NCBI GenBank assembly: GCA_019420065.1
Contig: JAHZHX010000049.1
Location: forward strand, 1 to 12,132
Origin: Clostridiales bacterium
Lineage (GTDB): Bacteria; Bacillota; Clostridia; Christensenellales; Aristaeellaceae
Direction: 5' to 3'
Length of the DNA: 12,132 bases
Shown: positions 6,483-12,132 of the stretch, piece by piece
Numbering within the stretch: the first letter of the stretch is position 1
Layout of the letters: the number at the start of each line of letters is the position of its first letter
Notes under the pieces: model-generated
The model's input: the letters and a program-made list of their open reading frames with translations, nothing else
Told to the model about the DNA's origin: nothing
The model's database searches: none
Program-made: the position numbers and the translations under genes

Positions 6483-6517
6483 GCGGGAGAGCAAGCCATG
6501 CCGACCTGCTCCCCCGC
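6483..6517 (-). terminator. Strong hairpin after glgD
   Basis: An 11-bp stem with one mismatch (6483-6493 with 6507-6517, GCGGG-GAGCA type) lies 11 bases after the glgD stop. No T-tract follows on the minus strand, so it is either an atypical terminator or a 3'-end protecting hairpin. Confidence 0.45.
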
Positions 6518-6527
6518 AGACTGCTAT

Positions 6528-7652
6528 TTATACGATCGTGTTTTTGGCGATCACCATCGGATAGCTGGCCGGGGCGCAGAGCACCACGTTCTCGCGCACC
6601 GTGACCTGCTTATCCAGAATGCAGCCCTCGACCCGCGCGCCGGGCATCACATCGCCATCCTGCATGATAACGGCGTTGCGCACTACCGCGCCGGGGCGCA
6701 CGCGCACCCCGCGGAAAAGAATGCTGTTTTCCACCGTGCCCTCCACAATACAGCCGTCGGCCAGGAGCGAATTATGCACCCGCGCTCCGGCCAGATGCTG
6801 GGTGGGCATCTCGTCGCGCATCTTGGTCCAGATCGGCCGCCCGGGGCAGAACAGCTCGGCGCGGTTGGACGGCTCCAGCAGCTGCATGGAGCAGTTGTAA
6901 TATGCCTGCACGCTGTCGAGCATGAACACCTTGCCCGGCAGCCGCCAGCCGAATACCTTCAGCTCGCCGTTATGGATGGTCTGCGTCAGGAAATCGCGGG
7001 TAAAGTGATACTGCGCATGCGCCACGGCGCGATCCGCCAGGTCGATGAGCAGCTCGCGGCGGATGAGGAAGGAGTCCATGAACGTGTTCTGATACCGGGG
7101 CAGCATGGGGGCCACCTCGATATCCGACACCCGGCCCTCGCCGTCCATCCGGATATAATGCCCCGCGCCGCCGCTGCGCACGGTGCCGCGGTCGTCGCTG
7201 TACAGAAGGGTGATATCCGCGCCCGTGCGGATGTGCTGGCGCAGCATATCGTCAAAGCGGGCGGTATAGAGATTGCAGGAATCGGTCACCAACACATAGC
7301 GCTCGCGGCTGCGGCGCAGGAAGGACAGATTGCTGCGGATGGCGTCCAGAAAACCGTTGTATACGCCCACATTATCGCGCGTGAGGAAGGGCGGCAGGAT
7401 CACCAGCCCTTGGCGCTTGCCGTGCAGATCCCATTCCTTGCCGGAGCCCAGATGATCCATCAGGCTATGGTAGTTCTTCTGCGTGATAACGCCCACGTTG
7501 CGCACGCCGCTGGAAACCAGGGAGGAGAGGATAAAGTCGATCACCCGGTAGCGGGCGCATACCGGCACCGCGGCCACCGAGCGCATGGCGGTCAGTTCGC
7601 CCAAGCGCTCGCCGTTATCGCCCGTATAGATCAGGCCCATCAGGTCACTCAT
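6528..7652 (-). CDS. glgD: GlgD, non-catalytic subunit of glucose-1-phosphate adenylyltransferase
   Basis: A 374-residue partner of GlgC in the ADP-glucose pyrophosphorylase of Firmicutes, acting in the cytoplasm in glycogen synthesis. It shares the nucleotidyltransferase fold and C-terminal left-handed beta-helix (VEGTVENSILFRGVRV and following hexad-like repeats, about 300-365). The nucleotide loop is altered: where GlgC has GGQGSRLGALT, this has TGDNGERLGELT (10-21). The catalytic stretch SGDHIYKMDY of GlgC aligns with DSCNLYTARF (124-133), replacing the key Asp by Cys126. This is the usual GlgD pattern and points to a regulatory or stabilising role. Its start overlaps the glgC stop by eight bases. 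Confidence 0.95.
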   Translation of the reverse strand: MSDLMGLIYTGDNGERLGELTAMRSVAAVPVCARYRVIDFILSSLVSSGVRNVGVITQKNYHSLMDHLGSGKEWDLHGKRQGLVILPPFLTRDNVGVYNGFLDAIRSNLSFLRRSRERYVLVTDSCNLYTARFDDMLRQHIRTGADITLLYSDDRGTVRSGGAGHYIRMDGEGRVSDIEVAPMLPRYQNTFMDSFLIRRELLIDLADRAVAHAQYHFTRDFLTQTIHNGELKVFGWRLPGKVFMLDSVQAYYNCSMQLLEPSNRAELFCPGRPIWTKMRDEMPTQHLAGARVHNSLLADGCIVEGTVENSILFRGVRVRPGAVVRNAVIMQDGDVMPGARVEGCILDKQVTVRENVVLCAPASYPMVIAKNTIV

Positions 7653-8838
7653 GATTTTTGCCCCCCTCCGTCTCGCGCTGTTCGCCCGCCTGCACGGTAT
7701 CGCCCGCGGCGATCACCGCGTCCGGCCCGACCACGCTGATACGGTTCTTTTCGCCGGCAACTTCCGCGTCCCGGCCGATGACGGCGTTCTCCGCCACGAT
7801 GGCGTAGCGTACCTTCGCGCCCGCGTGGATCACCGCGCCCGGCATGACAACGCTGTTTTCCACCACCGCGCCGGCCTCCACCCGCACGCCCGTGGACAAC
7901 ACACTGTGCCGCACCGTACCGTATACCTCGCTGCCCTCGGGGATCAGGGCATAGTCCACATCGGCCTCCGGCGCGATGTACTGCGGCTGGGCGCCGAAAT
8001 TGCGCGCGTAAATGCGCCATTTTTTATCATGCAGGTCGATGGGCAGGGGGAGCGTGAGCAGGTCCATGTTGGCCTCCCACAAGCTCTCGATGGTGCCCAC
8101 GTCCTTCCAGTAGTCGTTGAAGGAATAGGCGGCCATGCGGCAGCCGTCCCCGAGCATGGCAGGAATCACGTTCTTGCCAAAGTCGTTGCTGCTGTTTTCA
8201 TCCGCCTCGTCGCGCGTCAGGTAGGTGCGCAGCTTCTCCCAGGTGAACACGTACACGCCCATGCTGGCGTTGTTGGATTTGGGCTGCGCCGGTTTTTCCT
8301 CAAACTCGGTAATCATGCCCTGCGCGTCGGTATTCATGATGCCAAAGCGGCTGGCCTCCTCCCAGGGCACCTGGCGCACCGCGATGGTCACATCCGCGCC
8401 ATTTTCCACATGATGACGCACCATGGCGGCATAATCCATCTTGTAAATGTGGTCGCCGGAGAGGATCAGCACATAATCGGGATCAAACTGCTCGATGAAA
8501 GGAAGATTCTGATAAATGGCGTTCGCCGTGCCGCGGTACCACTCCCCGGTTTTGCCGGTATGGTAGGGCGGCAGCACATACACGCCGCCGTTGTTAAGAT
8601 CCAGGTCCCACGGCGCGCCCGAACCGATATAGGCGTTAAGCTCCAGCGGCTGATACTGCGTCAGCACGCCCACGGTATCAATGCCCGAATTGGTGCAGTT
8701 GGAGAGGGGAAAATCGATAATCCTGTATTTGCCGCCAAAGGGAACGGCGGGCTTGGCCATATGGCGCGTGAGCGCGCCCAGACGGCTGCCCTGGCCCCCG
8801 GCCAGCAGCATCGCCACACATTGTTTCTTGCGGATCAA
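7645..8838 (-). CDS. glgC: GlgC, glucose-1-phosphate adenylyltransferase catalytic subunit
   Basis: A 397-residue enzyme making ADP-glucose and pyrophosphate from ATP and glucose-1-phosphate, the committed step of glycogen synthesis. Visible motifs are the nucleotide loop LLAGGQGSRLGALT (11-24), KPAVPFGGKYRIIDFPLSNC (29-48), the catalytic Asp in SGDHIYKMDY (D129), FEEKP (179-183, sugar-phosphate Lys) and SNDFGKNVIP (217-226). A C-terminal left-handed beta-helix of short repeats follows (about 290-380). The start is TTG at 8838, supported by GGAAGG seven bases upstream; no ATG start is available. It overlaps glgD by eight bases, so the subunits are made together. No branching enzyme or synthase is in the window. 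Confidence 0.97.
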   Translation of the reverse strand: MIRKKQCVAMLLAGGQGSRLGALTRHMAKPAVPFGGKYRIIDFPLSNCTNSGIDTVGVLTQYQPLELNAYIGSGAPWDLDLNNGGVYVLPPYHTGKTGEWYRGTANAIYQNLPFIEQFDPDYVLILSGDHIYKMDYAAMVRHHVENGADVTIAVRQVPWEEASRFGIMNTDAQGMITEFEEKPAQPKSNNASMGVYVFTWEKLRTYLTRDEADENSSNDFGKNVIPAMLGDGCRMAAYSFNDYWKDVGTIESLWEANMDLLTLPLPIDLHDKKWRIYARNFGAQPQYIAPEADVDYALIPEGSEVYGTVRHSVLSTGVRVEAGAVVENSVVMPGAVIHAGAKVRYAIVAENAVIGRDAEVAGEKNRISVVGPDAVIAAGDTVQAGEQRETEGGKNHE

Positions 8839-8899
8839 CGTATATCCTTCCTTCCTATGTCATACAAAAACAGTTTTGTCTGGCAAATTTTCTTCCATT

Positions 8900-8929
8900 A
8901 TCATACTGCTCTTTCGCTGCGGCTGTCAA
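8900..8929 (-). promoter_or_regulatory. Promoter of glgC-glgD
   Basis: Minus strand TTGACA (8924-8929), 18-base spacer, TATGAT (8900-8905), about 60 bases before the TTG start of glgC. Confidence 0.7.
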
Positions 8930-8962
8930 TGGACAGAACGGAACCAATGGATACAAGAACAA

Positions 8963-8994
8963 AACACAAAAATACGCCAAAGAGGCGGTTTGGC
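8963..8994 (-). terminator. Terminator of the deacetylase-methyltransferase operon
   Basis: Stem GCCAAA/TTTGGC (8989-8994 with 8976-8981) followed on the minus strand by TATTTTTGTGTTTTG. It separates this operon from glgC. Confidence 0.6.
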
Positions 8995-9012
8995 CGCCGC
9001 CCTGCAAATTTA

Positions 9013-9043
9013 GTTTCTTTGCTTGCTCGACGCGCAAAGAAAC
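9013..9043 (-). terminator. Perfect 10-bp hairpin just past the rRNA methyltransferase
   Basis: GTTTCTTTGC (9013-9022) and GCAAAGAAAC (9034-9043) are exact inverted copies around an 11-base loop, 14 bases after the stop. The following bases on the minus strand are only partly T-rich. It probably works in tandem with the terminator at 8963-8994. Confidence 0.5.
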
Positions 9044-9057
9044 GTTCTCCCCTTTTC

Positions 9058-10176
9058 TTAAAACCGCAAAAACTCGCACTCCAGCCGTCCGTTGTACAGG
9101 CGCGTGCGGCGAACGGCGCGCAGTCCCGCCACCCGCTCAAAGCCGGGGTGGCTGGTAATCACGTTCAGCCGGCTGCCGGGATGCCGCTGCAAAAGGGGCT
9201 TGAAGGCGCGGTAGAGGCTTTCGGCCTGCCTGCGGTCGCCCAGGCGCTCGCCATAGGGCGGATTGGCAATAAAGCAAGGGCCGTAATCAAGCTGCAAATT
9301 GCGCAGGTCGCGCTCAAAAACAGTGATTTTTCCTTCCAGTCCCGCCTGACGGATGTGTCTATGGCAAAGCGAGAGCGCCTCGGGGCTGATATCGCTGCCG
9401 GAAATGGCGGGAATCAGCCGGGGATCATACCGCTTCTTTGCTTCCTCGCGCGCATCGCGCAGTGCCTCGGCGTCGGCATACGGCCATTTTTCCATATCGA
9501 AGGCGCGCGTCAGCCCCGGCGCGCGGTGCGCGGCCCGGTACGCCGCCTCGATCAGCAGTGTGCCCGTGCCGCAGCAGGGGTCGTGCAGCGGCTCGTCCTC
9601 CCGCCAGGTGCTCATGCGGATCAGCGCGGCTGCCGCCGTTTCGCGCAGGGGTGCTTCGCCGTTCCAGGTACGGTAGCCGCGGCGGTTGAGCGCCTCGCCG
9701 CACGCATCCAGCGTTATGCGCGCCATGTCGCCATGCAGCGCCACGTTGACCTGAAAGCGCGCGCCCGTTTCGGGCAGCGTTTGGGTATGAAAGGCGGCGC
9801 GCATGTGTTCCACAATCGCTTTTTTGGTAATCGCCTGGCAGTCGCGCACGCTCATGAGTTTGCTGCGGGCGCAGCGTCCGGACACCGGCAGCGCCGCGTC
9901 GCGGGGCAGCACCTCCTGCCAGGGCGCCTTGCGCGCCAGCTGGAACAGTTCCTCAAACGTTTCCGCCCGCCCCTCGGCCATCACCAGCAGCACCCGGTCG
10001 GCGCAGGACAGCCACAGACAGGCGTTAAAGGCCTGCGCGTAATCGGCCGTGAAACGCACGCCGCCGTTTTCAGCGCGCGCGTCGGCAAAGCCCAGGCGCT
10101 GAAGCTCCTGCCGGCACAGCCCCTCCAGGCCGAAGGCCGCCGTGGCGATCCAGGTACGCTTGGTCGAATCAATCAT
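9058..10176 (-). CDS. THUMP-domain class I RNA methyltransferase (RlmK/L N-terminal type, YpsC-like)
   Basis: A 372-residue enzyme predicted to methylate a guanine base (N2) of 23S rRNA with S-adenosylmethionine (COG0116 family). An N-terminal ferredoxin-like/THUMP region covers about 1-165. The catalytic domain follows with motif I DPCCGTGTLLIEAA (199-212), SDISPEAL (261-268, acidic SAM contact), ERD (288-290) and motif IV NPPYGERL (305-312). NPPY is the amino-methyltransferase signature. Length is that of the single-domain Firmicutes proteins, not the E. coli fusion. The start has AAGGAG seven bases upstream. It lies 32 bases behind the deacetylase gene and is probably its operon partner. 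The exact rRNA position is not provable here. Confidence 0.92.
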   Translation of the reverse strand: MIDSTKRTWIATAAFGLEGLCRQELQRLGFADARAENGGVRFTADYAQAFNACLWLSCADRVLLVMAEGRAETFEELFQLARKAPWQEVLPRDAALPVSGRCARSKLMSVRDCQAITKKAIVEHMRAAFHTQTLPETGARFQVNVALHGDMARITLDACGEALNRRGYRTWNGEAPLRETAAAALIRMSTWREDEPLHDPCCGTGTLLIEAAYRAAHRAPGLTRAFDMEKWPYADAEALRDAREEAKKRYDPRLIPAISGSDISPEALSLCHRHIRQAGLEGKITVFERDLRNLQLDYGPCFIANPPYGERLGDRRQAESLYRAFKPLLQRHPGSRLNVITSHPGFERVAGLRAVRRTRLYNGRLECEFLRF

Positions 10177-10208
10177 GATTTTCTCCTTTTATATATAGGC
10201 TCCCGCCG

Positions 10209-11522
10209 TTATTGCCGCGCGCCCATGTAAACGGTGTTCGGCTCAAGGGTCACGCCCGCGCAAGCGAACAGCTCCTCGATCGTCACGCACAGGAAGCCGC
10301 GTTCGTTCAAGAGTCCCGGCAGCGTGTCAGCCACCTCCGCCGTGCCGCGGTACAGATCGTGGGAGAGCACAATGTCGCCGTCCTGCGCCAGCCCCGCCAG
10401 TCGGCGCGCCTCGTTTGCGGGGTCGAGGATCTTGCCGCCGGTATCGCAGGAAACCAGCGTCCAGTGGAACAGCGGCAGGCGCGCGTCCTCGGCAATGAAG
10501 ATCTTTTCCGCTCCGCCCGGCGCGCGCATCAGCGTGACGGGCGCGCCAATCACGCTTCCCAGCTCGGCAAAGAGCTTGTCGCGCCGCTCGATGACCTTGC
10601 CCTTGTTTTCCTGGCCGTAGAGGTGATCGTAGGTATGGCTGCCCACGCTGAAGAGCGAATCGTGCTCGTAGCTGATTAGATCATGGCCGATGCGGATGCG
10701 GCTGCCCACGATGAAGAAGGTCGCGCCCGCGTTGCCGCGGCGCAGGGCGCGCACCAGATACTGCGTGTGGCCGCGCGTGGGGCCATCGTCATAGGTGAGG
10801 GCGATCAGCTTGTAGCGGCTGTTGTCGGTCTGGCTCAGGGCGCGCGCGCTCATATAGGGGCGCAGCACGGTATAAGGCACGCGCACATGCATGAGCGTGT
10901 GATGGCCGGGATAGAGCGCGTCCGCCCGGAAATGCAGCGTGAGAAAGGCGGTGTTGAGCGTAAAGGGCGCGTTTTCAATGCCCGAAAGCAAGGCGCTCAG
11001 CACGTCGGGATCGGCCTCCTCGGCGGGAAAATAGGCGCAAAGCGTCTCCCGCGCCGCTTCGCGCAGCAGGTCGTAGGCGGCGGGATCGGCAAGCATCATA
11101 TCCAGCGTGATTTCCTCGCCAGTGGCTGTATCATAGGTCGCGGCGTCAAAATCGACATAGGTTTGCTCGCGGCCGTTGAAAACCTCCGCCAGCAGCAGGT
11201 AGCTTTGCCAGCTTTCTCCCGTGCGGAACACCGAGGGGGCAACGTAGAGCTGCGCGCCCTCCTGGGGATTGACGGGCTTGGCCGGAAGCGCTTCGCGCCC
11301 GCGCGCCTCCAGCGCGGCAAGACGCGTCTCCAGCGCCGCGTTGACTGCCTCATGGACCGTGTGCGGCCGCGCGGTGGTGACGGACAGGCCGTTGCTGAGA
11401 TAAATGCGCTGCTCGGTTTGGCTCACCTGCTGACAGGGCGGCAGCGCGTCGTACTTTTCGTTTTCCGCCAGGCCGGGCAGGCACAGCATTAGGCATAGAA
11501 GCAGAGGAAGAAATTTTCGCAT
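10209..11522 (-). CDS. Exported peptidoglycan/polysaccharide deacetylase, DUF3298 + NodB (PdaC-like)
   Basis: A 437-residue exported protein that would remove acetyl groups from wall glycan sugars. Residues 1-~20 are a signal peptide (MRK, Leu/Cys core, GLA|E); there is no proper lipobox. Residues ~85-225 match the DUF4163/DUF3298 layout (ITLDMMLAD, then FTLNTAFLTLHF). The NodB deacetylase domain follows with all metal and catalytic motifs: TYDDGP (243-248), SHTYDH (295-300, zinc His pair), RAPGG (333-337), W354 and D360, and LSHD (386-389, His388). This architecture is that of B. subtilis PdaC, which acts on N-acetylmuramic acid; the sugar specificity here is inferred. The start at 11522 is preferred over GTG at 11531 because AAGGTG lies six bases before it. 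First gene of the operon with the rRNA methyltransferase. Confidence 0.9.
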   Translation of the reverse strand: MRKFLPLLLCLMLCLPGLAENEKYDALPPCQQVSQTEQRIYLSNGLSVTTARPHTVHEAVNAALETRLAALEARGREALPAKPVNPQEGAQLYVAPSVFRTGESWQSYLLLAEVFNGREQTYVDFDAATYDTATGEEITLDMMLADPAAYDLLREAARETLCAYFPAEEADPDVLSALLSGIENAPFTLNTAFLTLHFRADALYPGHHTLMHVRVPYTVLRPYMSARALSQTDNSRYKLIALTYDDGPTRGHTQYLVRALRRGNAGATFFIVGSRIRIGHDLISYEHDSLFSVGSHTYDHLYGQENKGKVIERRDKLFAELGSVIGAPVTLMRAPGGAEKIFIAEDARLPLFHWTLVSCDTGGKILDPANEARRLAGLAQDGDIVLSHDLYRGTAEVADTLPGLLNERGFLCVTIEELFACAGVTLEPNTVYMGARQ

Positions 11523-11544
11523 GCGGTTCACCTTCAGTATCGTT

Positions 11545-11575
11545 TTTTTCCATTATACCCGATGAAATGGAAAAA
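11545..11575. promoter_or_regulatory. Perfect inverted repeat over the deacetylase promoter
   Basis: TTTTTCCATT (11545-11554) and AATGGAAAAA (11566-11575) are exact inverted copies with an 11-base gap. They overlap the -10 box and the whole spacer, so a dimeric regulator bound here would block RNA polymerase. Confidence 0.5.
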
Positions 11576-11580
11576 GTAAA
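11552..11580 (-). promoter_or_regulatory. Promoter of the deacetylase operon
   Basis: Minus strand TTTACT (11575-11580), 17-base spacer, perfect TATAAT (11552-11557), giving a leader of roughly 25 bases. Confidence 0.7.
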
Positions 11581-11754
11581 CGAGCGCGCACGGCTTTGGC
11601 AGGCAAATTTGCTGCAATACATCTTAGACAAAATCCAAAAGAGAAGCGATGCTTGAGAGCCGATCCGGTACGGTCGAACTGCACCCCGCTGCGGAAGGCC
11701 CGGACAGACGCGCCCGGCTTTCGCATATTTTACATAATTTGGACGGAAAAAGCG

Positions 11755-11783
11755 TTGCGCAAGGGTAGAAATTTCTATATAAT
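11755..11783 (+). promoter_or_regulatory. Promoter of the WG-repeat protein gene
   Basis: TTGCGC (11755-11760), 17-base spacer, perfect TATAAT (11778-11783), about 30 bases before the ATG. Divergent from the deacetylase promoter; the 174 bases between them (11581-11754) hold nothing I recognise. Confidence 0.6.
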
Positions 11784-11815
11784 GCAAGTATCCATCATGA
11801 ACGGGAGACAAACCA

Positions 11816-12132
11816 ATGAAAAAACTGCTGTGCGCGTTTTTGCTGGCGGCGCTGCTTCTTACTTCGGCGGCCGCCGAAACGGCGGACGAAATGCCCGCGT
11901 GGAAAACGGCCGACTATGTTTCTATTTTTAGAGAGGGATGCGCCTATTTTTTGAATGAAGACACCGGCAAATGGGGCTTTATCAACGCCCAAGGGGATGT
12001 CATTTCCGCGCCGCAGTGGGATAAGGCCTGGGGCTTTCAGGACGGAGTGGCCAAGGTCCAGCAAAATGAGAAGATAGGTTTTATCAATACCCGCGGAGAA
12101 GTGATTGCAGACCCGCAGTGGGAAAATATGGG
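11816..12132 (+). CDS. Secreted WG-repeat protein, cut by the window edge
   Basis: The first 105 codons of an exported protein. MKKLLCAFLLAALLLTSAAA is a clear signal peptide with cleavage near residue 20-22. From residue ~40 come WG-type repeats (WG_beta_rep family): YFLNEDTGKWGFINAQGDVI followed by a P-Q-W-D turn, then QQNEKIGFINTRGEVI followed by P-Q-W-E. Each repeat pairs a GF-I-N strand with a G-(D/E)-VI strand. The family forms beta-propeller or solenoid folds with unclear function, often outside the cell. The ribosome site GGGAG lies eight bases before the ATG. The gene is open to the end of the window, so its true length and C-terminal domains are unknown. Confidence 0.85.
   Translation, partial: MKKLLCAFLLAALLLTSAAAETADEMPAWKTADYVSIFREGCAYFLNEDTGKWGFINAQGDVISAPQWDKAWGFQDGVAKVQQNEKIGFINTRGEVIADPQWENM

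Noticed and set aside
6498..7739. 413-codon plus-strand open frame opposite glgD, downstream of the orphan promoter
   Set aside because: Shadow of glgD with His/Arg/Ala-rich, domain-free sequence; the promoter could still make an antisense RNA but not a convincing protein.
7651..10230. Very long plus-strand open frame (859 codons) opposite glgC and the rRNA methyltransferase
   Set aside because: It lies antisense to two well-recognised genes, is rich in His/Ala/Arg as expected from GC-rich shadow frames, and has no domain or ribosome site.

Overview
The window reads as chromosome of a GC-rich, Gram-positive-type Clostridia (probably a gut Firmicute of the Oscillospirales/Christensenellales sort; this is inference). 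The grounds are strong AAGGAG-type ribosome sites, a paired glgC-glgD, a DUF3783 protein, an LPxTG-like surface protein and a DUF3298-NodB deacetylase. Most genes lie on the minus strand. The sequence contains no tRNA, rRNA or CRISPR array that I can see.

Region 1 (1-~340) has no convincing gene and looks like the outer edge of an integrative/conjugative element. It abuts a permease of the ArsP_1/YraQ family that has only its C-terminal half (~339-854), so the permease was probably cut by the insertion. Region 2 (1006-3203) is a conspicuously AT-rich island: a compact minus-strand restriction-modification cassette with an XRE-type regulator, a beta-class DNA methyltransferase (SPPY) and a NotI-family restriction endonuclease, joined by short overlaps and read from one strong promoter with palindromes in and beside it. 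The endonuclease frame is broken exactly at three tandem copies of an 8-bp unit. Two copies would restore one 282-residue protein, so the allele is either a slipped-strand OFF state or a fresh inactivation.

Region 3 (3264-4281) is a two-gene operon, DUF3783 protein then GNAT acetyltransferase, coupled by an ATGA overlap, with its own promoter and terminator. Region 4 (4300-4660) is non-coding or relic DNA with a protein-like 67-codon frame. Region 5 (4661-6464) is a large secreted, sortase-type surface protein with a ~200-nt structured leader. The leader contains an opposing promoter and a long imperfect inverted repeat. Region 6 (6483-8929) is the glycogen operon glgC-glgD. Region 7 (8963-11580) is a cell-wall deacetylase (PdaC-like) followed by a THUMP-domain rRNA methyltransferase. 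Region 8 (11755-12132) holds a divergently transcribed secreted WG-repeat protein that runs off the right edge.

Functionally the host part is ordinary housekeeping (glycogen storage, rRNA modification, wall modification, surface display). The accessory interest lies in the left 3.3 kb and in the leader of the surface protein.
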